Origin: Candidatus Cloacimonadota bacterium
Lineage (GTDB): Bacteria > Cloacimonadota > Cloacimonadia > Cloacimonadales > TCS61
DNA length: 14,733 nucleotides
Direction of reading: 5' to 3'
Assembly: GCA_027064945.1 (NCBI GenBank)
Contig: JAMOPB010000158.1
Coordinates: 1 to 14,733 of the forward strand
Each line of letters starts with the position of its first letter. The first letter of the stretch is position 1. This document shows positions 1 to 7,408 of the stretch, one piece after another. The notes below the pieces were generated by a model. That model made no database searches. It worked only from the letters and a program-made list of their open reading frames with translations, and had not been told where the DNA came from. The translations under genes were made by a program, and so were the position numbers.

Positions 1-867
1 CTCGGTAGCCATTTTGAAAATGATGTTTGCCGGAATATCAGGAAATAATGATGCTCCAAATTTTATTTCTTCCAAAAGATTTATACTTCCTGACATTGTG
101 GAATCTGTGCCAATTGTAATATTTACGCCATATTCCAAGCAAGTTTCCAAATCTAATGTTTTACCAATTAAGAACATATTTGATTTTGGACACCAACAAA
201 TACTTGTTCCTGCTTCTGCGCATTCTTTTATATTTTCTTTTGTTAATGCGATCCCATGAATCAGCATAGTATTTGGTTTTAGTAAACCGGCAGCTTTGAA
301 TTTATCAAAACTTTTATATGCTTCCGGATTTGTTCCTTCCGCAAGATGGATGATAAACGGCATCTTGCCTTCTGTATCCAAATATTCTTCCGAAGCGGAT
401 TTGCCACCCCACCAATTGCCCATAGACATCGAATGGCATTGCTTATATTTTTCAATTACTTGAATTGGGAATTTTGTATAATATTCGGGTTTTTGATAGC
501 TAATATGATCTTGAACTATGTGAACTCCTGAAAACAGATTCTTATATGCCCCTAATAAAGTGATTAATTCTGCACGTTTGTCTAATAATTCAAATTTCCC
601 ATTACCCTTCCATATTTTGTTTCTTTCCAAAAAAGAGGGGGTAAATTGCATTTCATCTACCCATTTATCCACAGTGTCGTAGGGATTATTTGCTTTCGCA
701 AGTGGATACCAATTTCCTATCAGATGATCATGACTATTGATTAGTGGCGGATATGCAATACTATTTGGTAACTCTATATTTTCTGAATAATTAGATTTTA
801 TCTCTACAACGGAATCATTGTGAAATGATTCACTATTATAAACAACTTTCCCAAATTTAATTCTCAT
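1..867 (-). CDS. Amidohydrolase-superfamily metal-dependent hydrolase, C-terminus outside the window
   Basis: The frame is open for 289 codons from ATG at 867 to the window edge, so the C-terminal part is missing. Visible metal-site motifs of a cytosine deaminase/chlorohydrolase-like amidohydrolase are SHDHL (H46, H48), HLAEGTN (H174), LIHGIAL (H204) and IGTDS (D255). These are the four canonical elements in the right order. The N-terminal residues form the small beta-sandwich typical of the family. The family hydrolyses C-N or C-halogen bonds in heterocycles such as purines, pyrimidines and triazines; I cannot tell the substrate. There is no signal peptide, so it is probably cytoplasmic. The ATG is preceded by a weak ribosome site (AGG about 10 nt upstream). 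It lies downstream of etfA on the same strand, but a terminator separates them, so it is probably transcribed alone or with genes beyond position 1. The superfamily is clear; the exact function is unknown. Confidence 0.85.
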   Translation of the reverse strand, partial: MRIKFGKVVYNSESFHNDSVVEIKSNYSENIELPNSIAYPPLINSHDHLIGNWYPLAKANNPYDTVDKWVDEMQFTPSFLERNKIWKGNGKFELLDKRAELITLLGAYKNLFSGVHIVQDHISYQKPEYYTKFPIQVIEKYKQCHSMSMGNWWGGKSASEEYLDTEGKMPFIIHLAEGTNPEAYKSFDKFKAAGLLKPNTMLIHGIALTKENIKECAEAGTSICWCPKSNMFLIGKTLDLETCLEYGVNITIGTDSTMSGSINLLEEIKFGASLFPDIPANIIFKMATE

Positions 868-926
868 ATTAATTTACCTAACATAATAAAAGTCTGAAAT
901 TCCAAAACACAACACTTATCAATGAA

Positions 927-958
927 ATTAAAAAGATAATTGAGAAAAAAAATGTCAA
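927..958 (-). promoter_or_regulatory. Candidate promoter of the amidohydrolase gene (weak)
   Basis: On the minus strand a perfect TTGACA hexamer (958 to 953) lies between the etfA terminator and the amidohydrolase ATG. The only -10-like boxes are poor: TTTAAT at 932-927 with a 20-nt gap, or TATCTT at 938-933 with a gap of 14. The rest of 868-1022 is AT-rich with nothing else I recognise. The -35 match and position are the only support. Confidence 0.2.
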
Positions 959-1022
959 GATGCAAATGTTTTCACATTTACAATTCTAACGGGGATCGAT
1001 CAATCTTTCTAATAAAAAATTC

Positions 1023-1052
1023 AAAAAAAAAGTAGCTCTAAAAAGAGCTACT
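1023..1052 (-). terminator. Rho-independent terminator of etfA
   Basis: A perfect 9-bp inverted repeat (AGTAGCTCT at 1031-1039 and AGAGCTACT at 1044-1052, loop of four) starts 18 bases past the etfA stop codon. Read on the minus strand, the stem is followed directly by a run of eight T (1030 to 1023). This is a textbook intrinsic terminator oriented for etfA, and it separates etfA from the downstream amidohydrolase. Confidence 0.93.
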
Positions 1053-1070
1053 GCAATTATTTTTCTATGA

Positions 1071-2249
1071 TTATTTTAATTTTTTTATCAATTCCGGGAT
1101 AACTTCAAAAAGATCACCAACTAAGCCTAAATCTGCTACATTAAAAATCGGAGCATTTGCATCTTTATTAATTGCAATGATATAGTCAGACGACTGCATA
1201 CCCGCTAAATGCTGGATAGCTCCGGAAATACCGCAAGCGATATAAACTGTTGGTTTGATTGTTTTTCCGGTTTGACCAACCTGATGAGGATAGGAAATCC
1301 ATTCCGCATCAACAGCTGCACGACTTGCAGCAACGGCAGCATCTAATTGCTTAGCGAGTTCTTCCAAAAGAGCGAAGTTTTCTTTACTCTTAAGTCCTCT
1401 ACCTCCGCCGATAACATAGTTAGCTTCAGAAAGGTTGATTGTTTGCGTCTCATCAGCAACAAATTCCAAAAATTTAGAATCATCCTTAACGGCAGATAAA
1501 TCTACATTCTCTTCAATAATTTTACCGGATCTTGAATCATCTTTTTCAAGAGGATCCATCACTTTGTGTCTAACTGTAGCCATCTGAGGTAAATGGTTAG
1601 GGGTTTCGATTGTTGCCATGATATTGCCACCAAAAGCTGGGCGAGTTTGTAATAATTGTCCGCTGTTATCATCAATTTCTAAGCTTGTACAATCTGCAGT
1701 AAGTCCTGTGTGTAATTTTATTGCTACACGAGGAATAAAAGATCTCCCCATAACTGAAGCACCTGATAATATAATTTCAGGTTTATATTTATCTGCTAAT
1801 TGATAGAATGCTTCTGCGTAAGTAGTATCTATAAAATCCTTTAACTTTGGATCATCGGCAATAATTACTTCATCAGCACCAAAAGCAATAAGTTCCTTAG
1901 CCAAATGTTTTACATCACTTCCCAATAAAACAGCAGTAAGTTTACATTCACGTTTTTCTGCTAATTCTTTCCCTTTGCCTAATAATTCAAAAACAACAGG
2001 AGCAATTTCATTATTTTTTTGTTCAGCAAAAACCCAAATGTCTTTATACAAACTTTTATCTATAGCTTTTTGACCACGTTTTCTTATAAAAATAGCATTA
2101 ACGGGGCAAGCGCTTACGCAAGCACCGCACAAAGTACATTTCTCGGTATCTATTTCTGCAATTCCGTCCACCATTGTGATAGCACCGAAACCACAAACTT
2201 TTATACATTGTTTACAACCGATACACTCTTCTCGGATTACTTCTATCAT
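1071..2249 (-). CDS. etfA: Electron transfer flavoprotein alpha subunit with N-terminal 2x[4Fe-4S] ferredoxin domain
   Basis: This is the FAD-carrying subunit of an electron-transfer flavoprotein, moving electrons between acyl-CoA dehydrogenase-type enzymes and ferredoxin or NADH. At 392 residues it is longer than plain EtfA (about 310-330) because of an N-terminal bacterial ferredoxin domain. That domain has two CxxCxxCxxxC clusters: C9/C12/C15/C19 and C38/C41/C44/C48, the second ending in CP. The EtfA N-terminal domain runs from about 67 to 265. The C-terminal FAD domain has GGGRGL (281-286), SRAAVDAEW (309-317), QVGQTGK (323-329) and GISGAIQHLAG (340-350). Ferredoxin-fused EtfA proteins are known from anaerobes such as the caffeyl-CoA reductase complex of Acetobacterium. 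AGGAG lies 7 nt before the ATG. The partner etfB is not adjacent on either side, which is unusual. Function is highly likely; the dehydrogenase partner is unknown. Confidence 0.96.
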   Translation of the reverse strand: MIEVIREECIGCKQCIKVCGFGAITMVDGIAEIDTEKCTLCGACVSACPVNAIFIRKRGQKAIDKSLYKDIWVFAEQKNNEIAPVVFELLGKGKELAEKRECKLTAVLLGSDVKHLAKELIAFGADEVIIADDPKLKDFIDTTYAEAFYQLADKYKPEIILSGASVMGRSFIPRVAIKLHTGLTADCTSLEIDDNSGQLLQTRPAFGGNIMATIETPNHLPQMATVRHKVMDPLEKDDSRSGKIIEENVDLSAVKDDSKFLEFVADETQTINLSEANYVIGGGRGLKSKENFALLEELAKQLDAAVAASRAAVDAEWISYPHQVGQTGKTIKPTVYIACGISGAIQHLAGMQSSDYIIAINKDANAPIFNVADLGLVGDLFEVIPELIKKLK

Positions 2250-2596
2250 TATAAATCTCCTATGAAACTAACTTATTATGCTAGTTGTGTATTTTTTCTA
2301 ATTTCGCTGTAAGTTAAAAAAGTTATTATTTGCGTCAAGTTATAATTTATTAAAGAAATGGTAACTGTATAATTTATAGGAAGATAAGAATAAATGTTTA
2401 AGGGGAATAACTTTATTTCCTAAAAGAGAAATTTTGGGAAAAGGAATAATTGGTTTTGTTTATATTGATAAGCGAAAAATTTATGCATTATGATTTTCCT
2501 ATATTATTAAAACCAATAACTTTTCATCGCTTGACAATATTGGAAGCGGAAAAGAATTTCAATCTTCATATAAAAAAAAGAAAAGTAGGTGACAGA
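2250..2596. other. Divergent intergenic region between etfA and the secreted phosphoesterase
   Basis: This 347-bp AT-rich stretch must hold the promoters of both flanking genes. For etfA, minus-strand TTGACG (2338 to 2333) is followed 16 nt later by TAACTT (2316 to 2311), a weak match. For the plus-strand gene, perfect TATAAT hexamers occur at 2341-2346 and 2368-2373 without a good -35, and TTGACA occurs at 2531-2536 without a good -10. An in-frame open extension upstream of the phosphoesterase (2450-2596) has no ribosome site and is read here as untranslated leader. I see no RNA gene or riboswitch. Confidence 0.5.
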
Positions 2597-5284
2597 ATGA
2601 AAAAAAATATAATATTTTTAGCGATGATATTTTACGTATCTTTGAATGCTTTCGTAGAAATTTATGATATTCAATTTACAGAAAATCCGGGAGATGATGG
2701 CACTTATCCATCTTTATTATTAGGGCAAACAGTAGAAACAGGTGGAATTGTTAGCGGTGTAGATTTTTCTGAAGGAAGATATTTTATTTCTCATCCTGAC
2801 GGGGGAACATGGAACGGTGTATATGTTTATGATGACGATCATTCTCCGCAAATTGGAGATGAGATAGTTATAACAGGTGAAGTTGTAGAATATTATGGAT
2901 TTACGGAAATATCTTATGTTAGCAGTTATGAAACTTTATCATCGGGAAATAATCTTCCCGAAGCGATTGAAATAAATTGTTCAGATGTGGAAGAAGAAGC
3001 TTATGAGAGTGTTTTGGTAAAAGTTTCTAATATAGAAGTTAATTCTTTATATGATCAATATGGCGGTTGGACAATTAATGATGAAAACTCAAACGCTAAT
3101 ATTGGAACAGGTTTTTTTAGTTTGGAAGAGTATGGATTCCCTTTAATCGAGGATTATCCAATTGCATCAATAATTGGAATTAATAGTTATTCTTGGGGTG
3201 AGTTTTATCTTAATCCACGCTCAATAAATGATTTTTCTAGTACAAATGGCGGAATAATAATCTCAGTTGAAAACCAAAATCATTACAGTCAAACTCCAAT
3301 CTCAGTTCCGATAAATCTATCAGTGTTAACTTCAAATTATTTAGTCAATAGCTTTTCAATTTCTTTATCTTATGATGAAAGCATATTGTCTTATCTTGAT
3401 TGTAACTCAGATCTTATTGATGAAAATTTGATTGATATTCAGTCTGATTCGGGAAATCTTGTAATTGCTTCTGAGGAAGATTTTAATTTTGGATTAACAG
3501 AAAGTTTGTTAAATATTGAATTTTCTGTTCTTAATAGTGGAAATGCCGGAATAGAATTTGAAGAAGCGATAGCCAATAACCAAGAAATATCATATCAGGA
3601 TGCAGGTGAGATAATTGTCGTGATGGATGTTGAGGGAATAGGCGATACACTTACAACAATTCAAAAACCTATTTTGAATATTCCGGAAATTGTTACTCCC
3701 GGAGAACAGTTTGAGATTTGGTGTGCAGCTGAAGAAAACGTTGAAAATTGGCAAGCAGAGCTCGTTTATAAAGATTATCAAATTGCGGTGGATATTGAGC
3801 AAGTAGAATATCAACCAATTTTGAAAAGATATATTCTTTCTGCTATTGCCCCTGCTCCAATTTTTTATGAACTTTTCGATTTGCATATTACTGCCGATAG
3901 TGCGATCGATGATACAAGCAAGAATGCCGTTCAAGTTGTTTCCCAAGAGCTTGATGATTTTAGTTTTATTCATATTTCAGATACGCACCTTCCAACACAT
4001 TATTTTTGGGGAGATGATCCTGAATTAGCATTGAATGATAGTTCTGAAATAGAAGATTTCCGCCAAGTTATTAAAGATATAAATATTCTAAATCCTGAAT
4101 TTGTGATATTTACGGGCGATATTGTAAATGAAGGTGAATTGGAAGATTTTGAAAATGGAAGGTATTATACAAAAGCTCAAAGATTATTAACTGAATTTGA
4201 GGTTCCTGTTTATCTGGTTTCCGGAAATCACGATTTGGGCGGATGGTCTAGCACGCCACCTGAAGATGGAACTGCCAGGCGAGATTGGTGGCGTTTTTTT
4301 GGATGGAAATGGTTAGCAGAGGAAGATTCACCTTCCAAAACGCAGGATTATTCCTTTACCTATGGCAATAATTATTTTATCGGTATGGAAGCGTATTTGA
4401 ATTATGATTATTATATGTATGATATCTATGGAAGTCAGAGCTTTATCCCGAATCAAATCGAATGGTTGGATATGGAATTAGCAAATTCAGCAGATTATGA
4501 AAATAGAATTATTTTTTATCATTATGATTTTTCTGAAAATATTAACCTAGAGCAAATGGATATTGATATGGCGCTTTATGGACATATCCATAGCAATGAC
4601 GGCTCTATTAATTACCCGCCATATAATCTTGCCGTTGATTGCGTTTGTGACGAAACTCGTGCCTATCGAGTGATAGATGTAATTGATGGAGAGCTTTCTC
4701 CAAGAGAAACTCAATACGCAACCTGGCCTAATGATAATCTTAATGTAACATTTTCTCCTGATAATTCAGGCATGAATTCTGCAGTCACAATCAATATTGA
4801 AAATCAATTTGATTCAGATTTTGATAATTGTCTTATCAAAGTAAAAATGCCATTCGATAGCGGGAATATTTCAGCAACTAATTCTAACATCGAACAAATT
4901 ATTGAATTGGAAAATAAGAAAATAGTATATTTGAAATTTGATTTGGAAGCAAATAGTGAAAAGGAAATTGTTGTTCATGGAAATAGTTCAATCGATAATA
5001 ATGATCTGGAATTATTAAATTTCCAATGTTTTCCCAATCCTGTAGAAATTGATAAACAAGTTGTAAATATCAGTTTTTCTTTGCCACATTCCATAAACAC
5101 AGCAGAGTTACAGATTTTTAATTTAAAAGGACAAAAAATTTATTCCGAGCGAAAAAATATAACAGATTTTCATTGGAATGGGAAAGATTTCTTAGGAAAA
5201 AATGTAAGCAGCGGAATATATTTTTTTAAAATATTATGTGATGATAAAATATATAAATCAGATAAATTAATGATAATTAAATGA
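2597..5284 (+). CDS. Secreted multidomain calcineurin-like metallophosphoesterase with OB-fold, cohesin-like and type IX-like sorting domains
   Basis: The 895-residue protein starts at ATG 2597, chosen because AGGTGA lies just upstream and MKKN plus a hydrophobic stretch (about 5-19) forms a signal peptide. Domain order by eye: OB-fold-like region (about 25-215), as in extracellular nucleases; cohesin-like beta-sandwich (about 218-345); another beta-sandwich (about 350-455); calcineurin-type phosphoesterase (about 458-700); a beta-rich linker; and a C-terminal domain (about 800-895) with CFPNP and SSGIYFFKI, resembling type IX secretion sorting or FlgD-like domains. All metallophosphoesterase ligands are visible: DTH (D462, H464), GD (D508), GNHD (N544, H545), H642 and GHIH (H663, H665). 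It should hydrolyse phosphomonoesters or diesters outside the cytoplasm. The OB-fold hints at nucleic acids or nucleotides, as in Bacillus YhcR, but that is inference. The gene stands alone, with divergent etfA upstream. Confidence 0.85.
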   Translation: MKKNIIFLAMIFYVSLNAFVEIYDIQFTENPGDDGTYPSLLLGQTVETGGIVSGVDFSEGRYFISHPDGGTWNGVYVYDDDHSPQIGDEIVITGEVVEYYGFTEISYVSSYETLSSGNNLPEAIEINCSDVEEEAYESVLVKVSNIEVNSLYDQYGGWTINDENSNANIGTGFFSLEEYGFPLIEDYPIASIIGINSYSWGEFYLNPRSINDFSSTNGGIIISVENQNHYSQTPISVPINLSVLTSNYLVNSFSISLSYDESILSYLDCNSDLIDENLIDIQSDSGNLVIASEEDFNFGLTESLLNIEFSVLNSGNAGIEFEEAIANNQEISYQDAGEIIVVMDVEGIGDTLTTIQKPILNIPEIVTPGEQFEIWCAAEENVENWQAELVYKDYQIAVDIEQVEYQPILKRYILSAIAPAPIFYELFDLHITADSAIDDTSKNAVQVVSQELDDFSFIHISDTHLPTHYFWGDDPELALNDSSEIEDFRQVIKDINILNPEFVIFTGDIVNEGELEDFENGRYYTKAQRLLTEFEVPVYLVSGNHDLGGWSSTPPEDGTARRDWWRFFGWKWLAEEDSPSKTQDYSFTYGNNYFIGMEAYLNYDYYMYDIYGSQSFIPNQIEWLDMELANSADYENRIIFYHYDFSENINLEQMDIDMALYGHIHSNDGSINYPPYNLAVDCVCDETRAYRVIDVIDGELSPRETQYATWPNDNLNVTFSPDNSGMNSAVTINIENQFDSDFDNCLIKVKMPFDSGNISATNSNIEQIIELENKKIVYLKFDLEANSEKEIVVHGNSSIDNNDLELLNFQCFPNPVEIDKQVVNISFSLPHSINTAELQIFNLKGQKIYSERKNITDFHWNGKDFLGKNVSSGIYFFKILCDDKIYKSDKLMIIK

Positions 5285-5294
5285 TCTATCATTA
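5268..5294 (+). terminator. AT-rich hairpin spanning the phosphoesterase stop codon (weak 3'-end candidate)
   Basis: TAATGATA (5268-5275) and TATCATTA (5287-5294) are perfect 8-base inverted arms around an 11-nt loop containing the stop codon. The stem has little GC and no T run follows directly; a TTTTGTTTTA stretch comes only at 5321-5330. It could help end transcription or stabilise the 3' end, but it is not a canonical terminator. Confidence 0.25.
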
Positions 5295-5451
5295 GGATTC
5301 TTTGATGAGGATAGGCAACGTTTTGTTTTATCTGATTTATGAATAGGATGTTATGTGTTATGGATAAAATTATTTCCAAAATGATAATATTCATAAATCT
5401 ATAATTTCAACCTGCATAAAATTAAAGATATGTTTTATATTTAATATTTGA

Positions 5452-5531
5452 TTGACATTAAAGCAATTTACTAACTTTTTGATTCGAATTCTATAAAAGT
5501 TTTGAACAAAAACAACGTACAATTTTATTTT
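5452..5531 (+). promoter_or_regulatory. Candidate promoter elements upstream of lepA
   Basis: A perfect TTGACA (5452-5457) occurs here, but no good -10 lies 16-18 nt downstream. A second possibility is TTGAAC (5502-5507) with TATTTT (5526-5531) at 18-nt spacing, which would place a start site about 20 nt before the TTG codon and inside the inverted repeat. Neither is a strong sigma-70 match, but a promoter is expected here because the upstream gene is functionally unrelated and 272 bp away. Confidence 0.25.
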
Positions 5532-5540
5532 TTATAGAAT
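5488..5540 (+). repeat. Inverted repeat in the lepA leader
   Basis: ATTCTATAAAA (5488-5498) and TTTTATAGAAT (5530-5540) are perfect 11-base inverted arms separated by 31 nt. With a one-base bulge, the pairing extends by CGA/TCG-type bases on the outside. The downstream arm ends only 6 nt before the AAGGAG ribosome site of lepA. It could be an operator half-site pair or an mRNA stem affecting lepA translation. The remainder of the 272-bp gap 5285-5556 shows no other structure apart from possible promoter elements. Confidence 0.45.
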
Positions 5541-5556
5541 CGAGAAAGGAGAAATT

Positions 5557-7359
5557 TTGAAAAATCAAGAATTAATAAGAAACTTTTGTATAATAGCTCA
5601 TATTGATCATGGTAAATCTACATTGGCTGACCGTTTGTTAGAAGTCACTAATGTTTTAGATGTAAATTCCAGAGCAGAGCAAATATTAGATGATATGGAT
5701 TTGGAAAAGGAGCGTGGGATTACTATTAAGTCTCATGCGATACGTATGGAATATGATTTTGAAGGGAAAACCTATGTGCTAAATTTGATTGATACACCCG
5801 GACATGTGGATTTTTCTTATGAAGTTTCTCGTAGTTTAGCTTCGTGCGATGGTGCTTTACTTTTGGTTGACGCTGCTCAAGGCATTGAAGCACAAACTAT
5901 GAGTAATCTGTATTTGGCTATGGAAAACGAATTGGAAGTGATTCCTGTGATAAATAAAATAGATTTACCCAAAGCTGATGTAGAAGGAACAGTTCATGAT
6001 ATTGAAGAAAATATCGGGATTCCGGATGAAATGATTTATCGTGTTAGTGCTAAAGTAGGTACCGGCGTAGAAGAACTTTTGCAAGGAATTATAAAAAACA
6101 TTCCTGCGCCTAAGGGAGATCCTGAAAAACCTGCGCAAGCTTTAATTTTTGATTCCTATTATGATAAATATCGTGGTGTGATTGTACTTGTTAGAATGGT
6201 TCATGGTTCATTAAAAAAAGGTGAAGAAATTAAGTTCTTTTCTAATGATAAGAAATATTCTATTGAAGAAATTGGATATTTGGGAATAAAGCAAGAACCG
6301 CAAAAAGGTTTGGAAACAGGCGAAGTAGGATATATAATTGCCAATATAAAAGATGTGCAAGAAGCACGAGTTGGTGATACTATTACAACAACTAAAGATG
6401 GTTGTAAAGAACCGTTGCCCGGATTCCAAGAAGTAAAACCGATGGTTTATAGCGGGATTTTTCCACTCAATGGTGAAGATTATGAAAACTTACGCGATGC
6501 TATGGAAAAATTGCGTTTGAACGATTCCGCTTTGGTTTTTGAACCTGAAGGCTCTATGGCTCTTGGTTTTGGTTTCCGTTGCGGTTTCTTGGGAATGTTA
6601 CATTTGGAAATTGTAAAAGAACGTTTGTATCGTGAATTTAATGTACCAATTATCACAACTACTCCAAGTGTTACATTTAATATCTTCTTATCAGGCGGAA
6701 CAAAAAAAGTTATTTATAATCCGGTAGATTTCCCCGATCCTGCCAATATCGATTATATCGAAGAACCGTTTATGGATGTTGAGATAATTGTTCCAAGTGA
6801 ATATATTGGCAATATAATGAAAATTGTTCAAGAACGACGTGGAATTCAAAAAGACATGCAATATATCGATGAGAAAAGAGCATCCATTCATTATGAAATG
6901 CCACTGATTGAGATTATTTTTGATTTTTATGACAAACTAAAATCTGTTAGTCGAGGTTATGCTTCATTAGATTATCAATTTAAAGATTATAGAAGATCAA
7001 AGATTGTGAAGGTTGATATTTTGATAAATGGTGATAAAGTTGATGCAATGAGCTTTATGTGTCATGAATCAAAAGCTTACAACTGGGGGAAAGGTGTAGT
7101 GGAAAAACTAAAAGAAGTAATTCCAAGACATCTGTATAAAATTGCTTTGCAAGCAAGTATCGGATCTACGATTATTGCAAGAAGCACAATTAGTGCCATG
7201 AGAAAAGATGTTACAGCCAAATGTTATGGTGGTGATATCACACGTAAAAGAAAATTGCTTGAAAAACAAAAGCAAGGTAAGAAGAGAATGAAGGAGATCG
7301 GTTCTGTGCAAGTTCCGCAAGAAGCATTCTTAGAGGTATTGAAAGCAGACAGAAGCTAA
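5557..7359 (+). CDS. lepA: Elongation factor 4 (LepA), ribosome-associated translational GTPase
   Basis: LepA/EF4 is a ribosome-binding GTPase of the EF-G type, implicated in back-translocation and 30S biogenesis. At 600 residues it matches the usual length (about 600). The G motifs are complete: G1 AHIDHGKST (14-22), G2 RGITI (53-57), G3 DTPGH (79-83), G4 NKID (133-136) and G5 SAK (164-166). It has the family hallmarks of a FGFRCGFLGMLH segment and a lysine/arginine-rich C-terminal domain with CYGGDITRKRKLL. The start codon is TTG at 5557, supported by AAAGGAG with 5-nt spacing and by alignment with the usual LepA start just before IRNF. hppA begins 49 nt downstream with no terminator between them, so the two are probably co-transcribed. 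An 11-bp inverted repeat lies immediately upstream. Confidence 0.97.
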   Translation: MKNQELIRNFCIIAHIDHGKSTLADRLLEVTNVLDVNSRAEQILDDMDLEKERGITIKSHAIRMEYDFEGKTYVLNLIDTPGHVDFSYEVSRSLASCDGALLLVDAAQGIEAQTMSNLYLAMENELEVIPVINKIDLPKADVEGTVHDIEENIGIPDEMIYRVSAKVGTGVEELLQGIIKNIPAPKGDPEKPAQALIFDSYYDKYRGVIVLVRMVHGSLKKGEEIKFFSNDKKYSIEEIGYLGIKQEPQKGLETGEVGYIIANIKDVQEARVGDTITTTKDGCKEPLPGFQEVKPMVYSGIFPLNGEDYENLRDAMEKLRLNDSALVFEPEGSMALGFGFRCGFLGMLHLEIVKERLYREFNVPIITTTPSVTFNIFLSGGTKKVIYNPVDFPDPANIDYIEEPFMDVEIIVPSEYIGNIMKIVQERRGIQKDMQYIDEKRASIHYEMPLIEIIFDFYDKLKSVSRGYASLDYQFKDYRRSKIVKVDILINGDKVDAMSFMCHESKAYNWGKGVVEKLKEVIPRHLYKIALQASIGSTIIARSTISAMRKDVTAKCYGGDITRKRKLLEKQKQGKKRMKEIGSVQVPQEAFLEVLKADRS

Positions 7360-7408
7360 TAACTTTTGTGAGATACATAGATACACAAAAAAAATATTTG
7401 GAGGTTTT

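Noticed and set aside
14..531. Two short plus-strand open frames near the left edge
   Set aside because: They lie antisense to the amidohydrolase, whose frame shows all metal-site motifs; the plus-strand translations look random.
2450..2596. 49-residue N-terminal extension of the phosphoesterase from a TTG at 2450
   Set aside because: There is no ribosome site before it, and it would bury the obvious signal peptide starting at 2597, which has its own AGGTGA site.
3590..3973. Minus-strand open frame of 127 codons inside the phosphoesterase
   Set aside because: It is antisense to a beta-sandwich region of a clear gene and has no recognisable motif; low-complexity asparagine/isoleucine content is typical of a shadow frame in AT-rich DNA.
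5170..5394. Minus-strand open frame at the end of the phosphoesterase gene
   Set aside because: It overlaps the conserved C-terminal sorting domain antisense and has no ribosome site or recognisable domain.
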